This document shows, one piece after another, positions 40,054-51,759 of a DNA stretch of 64,000 nucleotides. Position 1 is the stretch's first letter. Each line of letters starts with the position of its first letter. The DNA comes from Citrus sinensis (lineage: Eukaryota > Streptophyta > Magnoliopsida > Sapindales > Rutaceae). Location: the NCBI RefSeq assembly GCF_022201045.2, contig NC_068556.1:3512001-3576000 (forward strand), written 5' to 3'. Position numbers and translations under genes: made by a program. The notes beneath the pieces are model-generated. The model was given only the letters and a program-made list of their open reading frames with translations. It made no database searches and was not told where the DNA came from.

Positions 40054-42965
40054 ATGAACAGCAATCAGCTGCAGCATCAAGTCCTCTACATGAGGCGTTC
40101 CCTCTTTGACCAGGTTACTTCAATTTCATTTTCATTCAATAATCTCTCTCTCTTGTATCACTTCATATACTCATGATTTCACAAAATGTGGTTATTCTTT
40201 CACTTAAAACTATTTAAAAAAAATCAACTTTTACTACTGCCTATCTCTATCTGTTTTCATAATACTAAATCAAAAGAAGTCAAAGGAAAATTTATTTCAA
40301 ATTTTGAATTGGAATCCTTAAAATTCAATCCATTTGGATTCTATCATCAACATATGGAATATTATCTGTTAATGAAAAAAATAATTTATTTTCCTCGAAT
40401 GTTGAGGAGCCAACAAATGTTATAATTACTTTTAGACCGACGTTAAGTTACGTGAACGTAACTTAGGCCCTCCCTTATTTCTATACCCATGCGACTTATT
40501 ATACTATTTGAGTTGACAAACTAGACGAAGATTATTAAAAAAAAAATCCAGTAAATAGTAAAAGTAGAAAATGCAGGGAGAAAAAGTAACAATTTCCAGT
40601 ATTCACGCCACCATGGTTATGAGATAGATTTAAGTTTTAAGTTTTTTTTTTTTTCCCCCAAAAACTGTTGCACCCATAGATGGTCGTTATCAAGCATTGT
40701 CTACTGCGATGATAGTGACGGAGAATCCGTTTAAAAAGATGCACTTTTTTTCTTTTTTCCCTTCCCTTTTTTTTTCTATTGAATCGTGTCGTTTTGCACT
40801 TTGTAAGGAAAACAGTAAACGCTTCATTTTGATTCAGCAATTATATATTAATTGGTAGCTCTGCATGGAATGGTGAACTAAATGATAAATTGTTACAGGG
40901 TTATCTTGACTCAGAGCAGCTCATTCAGCTGGAGGATCTGCAAGATGATGCTAACCCAAATTTTGTTGAGGAGGTTGTATCATTGTTTTATAGTGATTCT
41001 GCAAGATTGATCCAGAACATAGAACAAACGCTGTAAGTACACCAAAAAAAAAAATGTATCAATAACATTCATGGGATTACTTGAAGTTGACTTTGATGGT
41101 GATGATCTTGATTCATACTGATCTTTGCAGGAGCAATAGGCCAGTAGATTTTAGCAGGCTGGATGACATATTGCATCAGTTCAAGGGTAGCTGCTCAAGG
41201 TAATTAAAGATTTCTTATGGACAAAAGTGCCAGAATTCGAGTTTCCCTTTTTATTTAAGGAAAAATTTCGGGCTACCTCCTCGTGAAGTGACAATCTTCA
41301 AATCGTCCCCCTTACTATTAAAAACATCAAGTTATTCTCCAAAACTCATTATCTCTCTATTATTTTTAACGGCTAAAAGGATAAAATAGTATTTGCACAT
41401 TTTCCTAACAGTCAATTAACAGAAAAAGATCAAACCTAGGTAGACTAATTCTCATGGGTTCAAATCTTTCTAGGTTTTCAAAACACACATAAATATTTTA
41501 AATATTTATAGTATGCTCCCTAATACTTTAAAATAATTTTATTTTGTGTCTCTATAACTAATTTTTTTGAACAGATTAAATTTTTACCTTTTCGTATTTA
41601 AAAATTTTATTTTAAAAAATAAATATAAAAATTAATTAAAAACTACAATTGGAAAAAGAATAATATTTTACCTTTTTTCATATTTTTTATTATTATCATT
41701 ATTATTCTTTTTCAATTAATAAAGGTATTTAAAGAAAATATAGATCTAAAAAAAAGAAAATCAAAGAATAAAAGAAAATGCTATTGGAGTTTCACCAAAT
41801 AAATAAAAGGAGTAAAGATGAGAAAAATGAAAGGAAAGAAAAAAAAATGCTACGGGAGTCATGTACATGAGAAGAAAATTAAAAAAAAAATGAAGAAAAA
41901 GACGAAGAAAGAGTAAGGATGAGAAAAAAACAAATGAAAGGAAAAGAGAAAGAGTAAGAATGAGAAAAATGAAAGGAAAGAAAAAAAATACTATTGCAGT
42001 CATGTACGTGAAAAGAAAAGAAAAAAAATGAAGAAAAAGATGAAGAATGAGTAAGGACGGGGAAAAAACAAATACAAAAAAAAAAAGACAAAAGGGTAAG
42101 GATGAGAAAAAAATGAAAGAAAAAGACGAAAATGGTATGACTTTTAATTTTGAAATTTGATATTGATGGCATTATCGTAATTTATGACATGTCTTGTAAT
42201 TTATTTAACTAACATGTCTAATTTAAGAAAACTATCAATTTATTTAGGTATATTAAGTTATTTCAATACTTTATTTTTTAATTTATTTTTCAATGACTAG
42301 TCATACATCAACTAATTTTTTTTTTCATTTTTCAATAACTAGTCATACATTAACCTTTTTTTTTAAGCCTCACAATATCGTTACAAGAATATTCTGTTAA
42401 GGTATGGATACTTTTATACTTTTATGAGGCAACGACGGTCAATAATTAAAAATAACGAGTTTTAAAGGATAACTTGATGTTTCCAATAGTAAGGGGGTGA
42501 TTTGAAGATTGTCACTTGACGAGGGGGTGTGTCGAAATTTTTCCTTGATTTAAACAAGCAGCTTATTTTAATTTACTTTGTGCACATATTTTTAGTATTG
42601 GAGCTAAAAAGGTGAAAGACGCATGCTCACAGTTCAGGGAATACTGCAATGCTGGAAATGCTGAAGGGTAATCTTATTTGAATTTTTAATAAGCAAGCAC
42701 ACAAATAATTACTCCTCATCAGTCATCACTCTGGATCTGGGGCCAAATTTTCAATTATGGGTGCTTTAAATTCTGCAGATGCAGTAGGAGTTTCCAACTA
42801 ATCAAGCAAGAGTATGAAACTCTGAGGAGGCGGCTCGAAAGTTACTTTCAGGTACCTCGCTGTCTGCGTAATTGTGTGCATTCACATTGTTTAAACTCTG
42901 TACTTGATATATTGTCTATGTGTTCATTTCTTTTTCAGATGGTGAAACAAGCTAAAGCTGCTTAA
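40054..42965 (+). CDS. Histidine-containing phosphotransfer protein, AHP4-like (144 aa)
   Basis: Relays phosphate from cytokinin-receptor histidine kinases to nuclear response regulators in the multistep phosphorelay. Exons: 40054-40113, 40899-41032, 41131-41199, 42596-42667, 42779-42851 and 42939-42965 (435 nt, in phase). The protein is a single HPt four-helix domain. It opens MNSNQLQHQVLYMRRSLFDQ, then DDANPNFVEEVVSLF. The phospho-accepting His80 lies in LDDILHQFKGSCSSIGAKKV, so this is not an inhibitory pseudo-HPt of the AHP6 kind. REYCNAGNAEGC and a basic C-terminus (MVKQAKAA) resemble the HP4 subgroup as I remember it, but the subgroup is uncertain. The six-exon structure is usual for plant AHP genes. 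Intron 3 (1.4 kb) is swollen by a transposon. Start: the only in-frame ATG in exon 1 before the conserved helix. Confidence 0.93.
41258..42547. mobile_element. 1.29-kb TIR element inside intron 3 of the HPt gene
   Basis: Terminal inverted repeats of about 95 bp: the left end begins AGGAAAAATTTCG and the right end finishes CGAAATTTTTCCTT. Both contain GTGACAATCTTCAAATC and ACATCAAGTTAT or complements. The pentamer ATTTA flanks both sides, a possible target duplication. No transposase is encoded. The interior is purine-rich repeat. Probably a non-autonomous MULE-like element. Confidence 0.75.
41777..42130. repeat. Purine-rich compound minisatellite
   Basis: Irregular tandem repeats of GATGAGAAAAATGAAAGGAAAG and GAAGAAAAAGACGAAGAA modules on the plus strand, with CTACGGGAGTCATGTACATG recurring about 150 bp later as a variant. 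Long open frames on either strand are by-products. Confidence 0.75.
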
Positions 42966-44020
42966 GGTGGCATATGATTACGTATATCATGTATATGATA
43001 TGCACTAAATAATATTGAACCGTCGTCACTTCACTGCCGGCCCGAGGATTCGTGTAGAGATGCTACGAGCTCACTAAAGTCTTGAGTAGATATAAGAAGC
43101 TTGTATTTAATGATGCTGCAGAAGTTATGTTCTGGGCATCTACCTCTTATTACCAATAATGCAACTGCATCTTTCCTACTATCCCATGTCTAATCGAGGA
43201 CATTTTCGTTATCTAACCTTGCAAATAAATTGGGAAAATTACCAGCTTGAAATATGTACACCCTCGTAATGAAGCTTATTCAGCCTTCTTGTTGTGACTA
43301 TCCCGCAAAAGGAAAAAGAATAAAAGATTGTTTACATAAATATATATATACGGACACACAAGCGCGCGAAGCCTGCTAGCTTTTTCATTTTTATTTTCAA
43401 TAGCCAGGAGCTTAACAGTTTCTGCTTTCCAAATTTACAATTGCATTAATTGCTTCAACAAAATGATTCCAAATTGAGATCACATAACGATGATCGTTAG
43501 CAATCTCCATGCAATTAACATTCTGTCAAAGCTAACATGCGGAAACCCCACAGTATCCATTACCTGAGAGCGAAGCCACAAAATAAACAAAGCCAAAGGG
43601 CCATGCTTTAGGAAACATACGAACTAAAAATTGTCCACATTTGGTGGACCAAAGCAAAATAGCCCTTTTTTTTCTTAAAAACTGGAGCTGAGAATCCACA
43701 AAAGCAATAGTAAGGTTCTATATGCATCTGTAACGAAGGCTACCTTATTCGCTATAACATTATTTGCTATAGCATCCTTCCAAATTTTTTTAATTGCACC
43801 TCGAAGTTTTCATTGTTGATGGCTCATGTTCCATACAATACCGCACATAATATGTCTTAAATCAAGGGTTAGTAACGAAAACTTCAGGGTGAGAATTTTC
43901 GAAAACTCGAGGATTTTTAACAGAAAGGGATGGAGCTGTATTATAGTCATTCTAGTACATCAAATAAATCAAATATATTATTATTTTTCTCTACCGAATT
44001 TTATTAGATTATGAACTTCC

Positions 44021-44058
<38 letters not shown>

Positions 44059-44984
44059 TGTGTGTCAAATTAACCGTTCTCTTATTTACACTTGGTAATC
44101 ATTCAATGGGGGTGTTCTTTGTTAATTAGAAAAAGGAAAGGAAATTAAGAGTAATGTTATCATCATCATTATCCATTTTCATTTTAACACTCACAAAAAC
44201 CTTGGATAAGAAACAGTTCATTTACCATTAGACAATTGATATTGGAGGCATATTTCACAAAGATACAGGTGTTGGAAGGAGAGAAACCTTAACCATTTTT
44301 TCTCAACATTAGTTATGGCTATCAAAAGAGGAAAAGAAAGGGAGTGATTTGATTTTGGTAGATGGGTTGGCAGGCAAACTTGTAATGATAAAAACAATCA
44401 AATAATTGAAGATAAAGCAAAAAGCAAAAAAGGTCTTAAAGGGCTATCTCCTTTGAAATTTCTGAAGCTCGACCAGAAATATCAGGGGCAGGGGGATCCA
44501 TATCATATGATTTATATCTCTAAATAAGTGGGAAGTAGGGAACCACCACTACACATAGTGAGTGCAAAAGTGTTGTTCATGCAAATGATGATGACAGTGA
44601 CTTGATATATCTCCAATCCAGTATTCATTGAACACTCTATTGCTTGCTTCGAAAAAATTTCAAAATGTACCGCAAGCCAGCCTTGTCCACCCACCCATGA
44701 AATGCGGATAGCACAAGCACGCCCGTCAATACGAGTCAGTCAATGACTGCTATTAGGGTGCCATCTCACAAAATTGCCATGAAATTTCTCTTAAATTTAT
44801 ACAAAATTTAGCAAGGCTAATGCCACATGAAATTGCGTACGTCAGCGAATGTCCCTCATTTGAGTTTTGATGCTAATTCAAGTGGAAACTTCATAATTGA
44901 GAACATTTGTTCATCCCACTCTTTAGTGATTAGACAATTTAATGTTTTCCAGGTGTCATGGTACAGCCAGAAGTGAGCACAAAT
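42966..44984. other. 3' UTR of the HPt gene and intergenic DNA
   Basis: Non-coding in all frames. It includes the compound microsatellite listed separately. No other element is recognised. Confidence 0.45.
44021..44066. repeat. Compound microsatellite (AT)n(AG)n(TG)n
   Basis: About 19 bases of AT repeat, 20 of AG repeat and a short TG repeat joined without gaps. Likely length-polymorphic. Confidence 0.95.
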
Positions 44985-44993
44985 TATATATAG
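44985..44993 (+). promoter_or_regulatory. TATA box candidate of the Aux/IAA gene
   Basis: TATATATAG lies about 590 bp before the chosen ATG, implying a long 5' UTR or a leader intron. No TGTCTC auxin response element was noticed nearby. Confidence 0.4.
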
Positions 44994-45579
44994 AGGAAGT
45001 TGCATTTAGCGTGTGTAAGCTTCTATTTTTCCATTTCTAGAATGTTTTTAAGCCTTGGAAACTCCTACCATTTTCCTCTTGTTGGACCATACTTGGCGTC
45101 CGGCAGAATTTTGAACACAAGTCAATGAAGCCACTCACTGTACGTATATCAACTCTAGCTTTGCTTGGAATTTTATTGCATGGTCTTAATTATATTACCC
45201 TCAGAGTCTTATCGTGGTGTTGGTTTAAACGTGGGCTAATACTATTTACTAGTGTCAGAGGCTTCACTTTTTCCAGGGAAAGCTGATTACTCCTGATAGG
45301 AATATGGAGAATGAGTGTTCCATTAATATATAATATGTGCTAGTGCTTTTAGTTTCATTCAGGTTCTTTCTCCTCAATTAATACCTTGTTGGCCAACATT
45401 CCATTTCTCCAAATGATTCCATTTTGCCTCTTAATTGAAATTATTGTAACTGTGGACATTATGTATTTTCACTCTTTTTCTACACTCAATACCCATTTTC
45501 TGCACAAGGGTTGAAGCAAAATACAGTTTCTTTCCATCCAAGTCTGTTTCATTTTCCCTTCTTTCATCAGCCAAGTATA

Positions 45580-47203
45580 ATGAAAAGAAATCCTGGGTTG
45601 CGTAGCATGATCTCTGATGACAAAAAACTGGAATTGAGGCTTGCTCCTCCAAGTCCAGAACAAGATAAGTTTCCAATCTTTCTCGGTCACAGTACCAGAA
45701 ATAACGGTTTCCATGGAGCCAAAAGAGCATTTGAAGACACATTGAGGTCTCAAGGAGTGGCTGGTAAGCAAGAGGGCTTCTTGAAGTCAAGTAGCTCTGT
45801 AGTGGCAGAGATACTGTACCCAGATAAGAATGCATTCTCAGTTGCTGCAAATACAGCTGTTACCAATGGCTCCAATAAGAGGTAACCAGCATTTCTTTCT
45901 TGGCCTTCTTTATTTACATGATGAAAATTGATCAGGATCATTTTGACGTTCACGTGTGTTTGAATTATCAAAATCTGATAATTACCTTTGGTTCTATCTA
46001 TGAAACTGCGGTGACTTTTTTTTTTTTTTTAAATTCTGTTGTGGGTGAATTCGGAAGAGCTCTGTTAAGAGAAAATCCTTTTTCCTACTTGCTATATGTA
46101 GTTAAAATTTCTACTCCTATGGACTAGTTTCATTTGCATAATATTCATATGCCCTGCTTTAACAAAACCAATCCTATATTCAGCGATAAACAAAAAATGA
46201 TTGATGTTAATCAGACAAGCATCATTAATTCTTTTTCAATCTTATTGTGGTACTACTGACTGAAATTGAAATGCTAAAGATTACTCAGCCAGCTATAGTA
46301 TCTAGCCAAGGTCAATAAATTTTACTTTCTTTTTGTCTCCTCTAAATTTTGCTTTAATACAAGCAGAACTGCACCTGCTCCAGTAGTTGGATGGCCTCCA
46401 ATCGGCTCGTTCAGGAAAAATCTTGCTGCCGGTGGCAGCAGCTTGTCAAAGCCAGATACCAAGCCAGATGAAACAACAGAGGAGAGAATTGCTGCAAAAT
46501 CTGAAAGTCTCAAGACTAATCTGTTTGTGAAAATCAACATGGAAGGTGTCCCCATTGGAAGGAAAATAAATCTCAGTGCATATAACAGCTATGAGGAACT
46601 TTCCTTTGCCATTGATGAACTCTTCAAAGGTTTACTTCCAGGTGAAGCTTCACTACATAAAAGTCAGTCTTAATTTTTGTTGATTTTTTATTACTTGGGA
46701 CGTGATGCTATGTGCATATGGTTAAAAAAATTAGTTCAATTTTGATTTATCATTTTAGTTCAACAAGATCTATTTGCTGCTGGATGCAAAAACAAGATGG
46801 AAGGGTCGAAAATAGACACAAGTTCAGTAGCCAAAAGCGATGAATATACATTACTTTATGAGGATAACGAAGGAGACAGGATGCTTGTTGGTGATGTTCC
46901 ATGGCAGTAAGCAGTTCTCACTGTCAATCTCTAGCCTCTCTCTCTCTCTCTCTCTCTCTTTTTCCCCTTTTAATCCGTCATTTTCATGGGAGTCAACGAA
47001 ATTTTGCAGCATGTTTGTATCCACTGTGAAGAAGCTGCTTGTATTGAAGAGCTCTGAACTTTCAACGGTACAAAGTGAGTTCAATTCACTCATAAAAAAC
47101 TGAGAAGTGCTCAAATTATCTTAGCTGGCCTGTAATGGGTTGTAATGTTTTTTTTTTTTCTTTTTCAGCTTTTGGCGTTGAGAAAGAAAAGACTGCCACT
47201 TGA
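45580..47203 (+). CDS. Aux/IAA transcriptional repressor, IAA18/26-like (274 aa)
   Basis: Nuclear repressor that binds auxin response factors and is degraded through TIR1/AFB when auxin is present. Exons: 45580-45881, 46367-46641, 46759-46906, 47010-47074 and 47169-47203 (825 nt, in phase). Domain I is the EAR-type LELRLAPP at residues 17-24. Domain II, the degron, is VVGWPPIGSFRKN at 107-119, with Ile in the place often taken by Val and Gly where Arg is usual. Domains III/IV form a PB1 fold: NLFVKINMEGVPIGRKINL (invariant Lys156) and the acidic DEYTLLYEDNEGDRMLVGDV around 220-239, then PWHMFVSTVKKLLVLKSSE. The five-exon layout is typical. The clade assignment is from general similarity and is tentative. 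The first ATG gives MKRNPGLRSM. An apparent upstream extension lacks an ATG. Confidence 0.93.
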
Positions 47204-48841
47204 TCGCGTACTAGAATCAGATGATGATGGAGAAATTTCACATGTTCAATCTTCTAAATGGTCTAATTTCCATGGTGTGAAGAAGCAGGCTTGAGTTTAT
47301 GATTAATGTAGAGTATGCTTTGCTCTGACAGTACATGTATTTAAGTTTCCCTGCTTTTGTATCCAATGATATGAACACTCTATTTCTCATATCTTGGAGG
47401 CTGAAGCCTTAGCCTTTGTAAAATAAGTCAGTGACTGAAGTGGCTGTGAATGATGTATATAAATTAAGTTTCATCTTAGTTTATTAAGTTGAAGTATTTA
47501 TGATCCCTGAGATTTGATGAACTTGGAGGAGAGTCTCTAATCTAACTCAAAACATTTTCTATTCCTTCCCTCATCCCATTAATTACCCGACTAGTACTAA
47601 TGCTTGAAATGCTTATAAGTTGACTCAATTTTGGTTTAATTTTCCTCTGATATTTTATTGAGTGTCAACTGTGAAGGACCCTACTTTCTTTTTTTTTCCT
47701 GTTTTTGGTTGGAACTGTGGGAATGTTTCTTTATACATTATTAAATGTGAATTTCAACAACCCAATGATAGATGATTGACATCGGAACAACTTTTAAAGA
47801 ATCATAAATTAAGTGATTGACAAAATATTTTAAAATAAATAACACCTTGAATGGAACTTTCGCATTTGAAATTTTTATATGTAATGTTTGAGACTATCCT
47901 TTATTTCTCCAGTGGGGTCACCGGGGTGGGGTCATTTGATCAGACTCCAAGGGTTGCCGGGGTTGAGGACCTATATGATACAAATCGAAGAGAAAATGTC
48001 GTTAATTGTAAAATAGTAAGAAATCAGGGACTCGATGTTATTATCATAAAATGTCCAAAATCATCAGCGTGCAGTGCACGTGTACCAATTCGAAGACGAC
48101 GAAAGGTGAGACCCTATACACTCCAGCACTGTTTCCCCGCTGCATTCACTTTGTCCGATCAGGCTGTGATTTTCTTACGGGTACGTTTCGATTCTCTGTT
48201 TGGTTGCTGAGAAATTAAAAGAAAACTCCCCCACACGAAAAGTTTGTTTCTGTTCGGTTGCAAAGAAATTACTGGCAAATTTCCTTTTTCTTTTCTAAAG
48301 ATTTCTTAATCTAAGTGATTATCAGTTGTGCTAGGGTTTTATACTTTTATCGTCTTGTTATTTTGATTGTTATATTTTCCTTTGATTCCATAACTCAAAG
48401 TATGAATTAGCTGATTAGGTTTAGCTCAAAATTTAATTTCTTTTCTTTTATTCATTATTGTAGCAATGATTGATTCTCGGGCAACCATAATGGAATATTC
48501 CTGAGAATCAAGTTTTGTGTTTGAAAGGAGGATTATTTAGTAGTTGTTATTTTTCATGAAAAAGAGCACCTTTTCATGAAGCTAATTGAAGAGTTTTAAC
48601 TTGATTATTTTGAGGGATTGAACTTGGTTGTCTCTTTTCGTTTGTGGTCATATTCTGGGGATGTCTGTTCATCGTAATTAAACTTGAGGAAGTCTGAAAT
48701 TTCACTGAATATGCAGCTATGTCTTAATGTCCATTGATATCAATGAGTTTTTCCATTTTATGTCTGTTTTAGGCTTTGGGTATTGCTTGCGGGGAGATAG
48801 GTGCGTTGGAGTGCTAGATTTATCTCCTTTTTACGACATCT
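47204..48841 (+). other. Aux/IAA 3' flank, then TIM17 5' UTR with intron
   Basis: The first part is Aux/IAA 3' UTR and AT-rich spacer. From about 47,920 the DNA becomes GC-richer. A GAAAG/GTGAGACC donor at 48,105 and a TTTTAG/GCTTTGGG acceptor at 48,772 suggest a 667-nt intron in the 5' UTR of TIM17. This is inferred from splice consensus only. Confidence 0.45.
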
Positions 48842-49510
48842 ATGGGAACCCCTGAAACTTCTCGAGAGCCTTGCCCTGACCGTATTCTTGATGATGTTGG
48901 TGGTGCATTCGGAATGGGTGCGGTTGGAGGTGCCGCATTCCACTTCTTGAAAGGCACATATAATTCCCCGTCAGGTGCACGTTTAAGTGGAGGAACTCAA
49001 GCAGTACGTATGAATGCCCCTCGAGTTGGCGGCAGTTTTGCTGTGTGGGGCGGCCTCTTCTCTACTTTTGATTGCACAATGGTGTATCTCCGACAAAAGG
49101 AAGACCCATGGAACTCAATTATAGCTGGTGCTGCCACTGGGGGGTTTCTTTCAATGCGGCAAGGGTTGGGTTCTGCTTCCAGGTCGGCTTTGTTTGGTGG
49201 GGTCTTGCTTGCTTTGATTGAAGGAGCTGGGATCATGTTAAATAAGGTTCTCAGTGCACCGCAGAATATGCCTATGATGGAAGAGCCGGCTCCCAACATG
49301 GCTGGTGTGCCTGGATATCCTATGGGGCAAATGCCAGGTCAAGTACCAGTACCAGTTGAGAGTTCATCACCATCCTCATCTTCCTCGTCTTCATGGTTTG
49401 GAGGGTTTTTCGGTGGTAAAAAGGAAGACGAAGCAACCAGTGGTGGAAGTAAAACAGAGGTTTTGGAGAGCTTTGATGCTCCTCCAGTGCCATCATTTGA
49501 GTACAAGTGA
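48842..49510 (+). CDS. TIM17: TIM17, mitochondrial inner-membrane translocase subunit (222 aa)
   Basis: Core channel and gating subunit of the TIM23 complex, which moves presequence proteins across or into the inner mitochondrial membrane. A single uninterrupted ORF, as is usual for plant TIM17 genes. The family start is clear: REPCPDRILDDVGGAFGMG, GGAAFHFLKGTYNSP and VGGSFAVWGGLFSTFDC, then YLRQKEDPWNSIIAGAATGG. Four hydrophobic segments with GxxxG-like packing span about residues 17-135. After residue 140 comes the plant-type C-terminal extension: Met/Pro-rich, then a nine-residue Ser/Pro run, WFGGFFGGKKED, and the ending VPSFEYK, like Arabidopsis TIM17-2. The ATG at 48,842 is preceded by an apparent 5' UTR intron. 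Nothing suggests a defect. Confidence 0.96.
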   Translation: MGTPETSREPCPDRILDDVGGAFGMGAVGGAAFHFLKGTYNSPSGARLSGGTQAVRMNAPRVGGSFAVWGGLFSTFDCTMVYLRQKEDPWNSIIAGAATGGFLSMRQGLGSASRSALFGGVLLALIEGAGIMLNKVLSAPQNMPMMEEPAPNMAGVPGYPMGQMPGQVPVPVESSSPSSSSSSSWFGGFFGGKKEDEATSGGSKTEVLESFDAPPVPSFEYK

Positions 49511-51759
49511 AATGGGCAGAGCTAGTCACTTTTCCGCTGTTGGCAGAAATCTTAATTTGCTTGTCCTTTTGACCGTGCTCTGCCATCAGTCTTCAATCTC
49601 TTACTGATATTCTTTTTATAGGCATATTATCGTCATCATTAATGTCGACCTGTCATTATCATTATGTTGAATTAAAATCTGCTGTTCCAATATTTTTCCC
49701 CTTTTTGTAAGGTATTTGTTAACTAATATTTTTTGTAATAAATTAACTCTATTTATATGATGTTTGGAAACTTATTTGTTACAGCAAAATATACAATTAG
49801 GCCGAAATCGCTTTGTCTACTTCAGGGGACAAAAAAAAAAAAAAAAAAGGTAAATTGCATCTGTCACAGACTTTTCATTTTACGATTTGAAGATTTTTAT
49901 ACACTTATTATCAACTTACTTGTTATGGTTAGATAGGAACTTCAACTACCTTAATGAAGATGAAGTCATTTGGTGGTCCAATTCCTTCACAGAAACGGAC
50001 CCTTAGCTGATCACAGACTCGTGTTGCCATACACTGATAGTCTGATGGTTATCCAAGAGTAAGTAACGATGGAGATGAAGTAAGCGCATGGGGGCTCGTT
50101 GGCCCGGCCCACTGAGTGGTGGACAATGCCATGTTGGGGCCTGCTTTGCACAGGCCCGTATTTAAAATATAAATTATAATAAAATAAAGAAATTAGACCA
50201 ATATCAATATTTTCTTTAATTTTTTTTTCCAGAAGCTCATTCATTCATCCATTTGAAGTATGTTAAAAACATAACAGTAACAATAATAAGAAAACTAAAC
50301 AAGTAACACCACACTAAATGGCAATACAAATTTAATTTCAAATTTGATTAACAACTCATCCATTTATTTATAATTTAAAATAACACGACATTAATTAATT
50401 ATACAAATTCAGTACAATTTAAATAGAGTAAAAAACTAATAGATTTAATGTTGCTCATTTCAATTTTATTTATTTAATAAATTAAGCAATATAATTCAAT
50501 AAAAAATAACTTTTATGCTAAAAAACTATGTCTAATCAGGCTTGTATATGAGTCGTGTCGTGCCATATTGTATAAATGCAGGTCTATGTGCCATACTGTG
50601 CAAATACAAGTGTATTCAAGTCGCCCAATCCACCATTCTCTTAAGCTATTTGATGTGGACATCTTCATAAACAGAGAAATGTACAATTTTATAGTATAAT
50701 TCATTTTTAAACGCATTTAAAGATTACAAGCAGCTAAGCCTTGTTTATTAATGGTCTAAGCTAAAATGCAGCTGGCTTTCAAAATAAATAAACTAAAACG
50801 AATCTTAAATTATCAACAAAATTTGAAGAAAAAAAAAATCAATGAGAGGTAAAATTTTCCCAATCTTTGTAGGTAAACTGTAATGCTCCTTAGTCCTTAA
50901 TTAGCGTCAAGTTGGAAGGAGGCATCAGTAAATGTAATTGTTTGCAATTATGGAAAAGAGAATTGTGGAAAAGAGAATAAGAATAATTTATCGGAAACCA
51001 ACCTTAATTTATTTAGAAAATAAAATTTACTCGAATCTATTATTGTTTAATCTTTTTAAATGTTGAGAGTGTATGTATATAGTCTTTTTTCTAATGAGAG
51101 CACACTCTTTTTTTTTTTTTTATACGGACATACTTTTAAATTATAAGATTTAATAGAATTAATAAAAAATATTATTAAATTATACAATTTAATAAATTAT
51201 TCACATAAAAAAAATTAAAAATAAAGACACACGTACTAGAGAAAGATTATTAATAATCTTCTTTCACCCACAAATGCACAAATGCACAACAAAGACTTGA
51301 ATTCCCTACGAGGCCATGATCCTGTAACCGATCAATATTTAGCATAAAATTGAAAAAAAGATAATTCAGTCGAAGATACTTCAAATACAGGTAATAAATG
51401 CAATGCAATGACTTAAAATGTGAACTCATTAATGCAATATGGTCCAATTCTCTCTGCGTAACATGCAGTCGTGGTGTTGTACAATGAAACCAAGTGCCTG
51501 CAATTTACGTGGCCATCTTTGCCATATGCAGTGATATTAAGCTGCATCAGCAGCAACGGGATTAAATTAATTACCAAAATTAAATAAAAATCCTTCATCT
51601 AAAAATAGGCCGGTCCCAGAATTTAAAGCTGCAATTCATTTTGGCTACCAATTTTCTTTGTTATACTGTAACCAGTTAATAGTATTTCATTTTACAAAGC
51701 ACAATATTTGACTTGTTCAAGTAGAGAAGCAAAGAGAGAGAGAGTTAGAATTGAGCAGC
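49511..51759. other. Intergenic DNA between TIM17 and the permease pair
   Basis: TIM17 3' UTR, an (A)18 run at 49,831-49,848, then AT-rich DNA. GGCCCGGCCCAC near 50,105 and GTCGTGTCGTGCC near 50,550 resemble hAT-type MITE ends, but no target duplication was found. A short (GA)n precedes the permease ATG at 51,730-51,745. Confidence 0.4.

Noticed and set aside
41761-42172. Open frames of 80-97 codons rich in Phe/Ser/Leu on the minus strand
   Set aside because: They are translations of the purine-rich minisatellite. They have no domain and lie within an intronic transposon.
45511-45579. N-terminal extension of the Aux/IAA protein
   Set aside because: The frame is open but has no ATG before 45,580.
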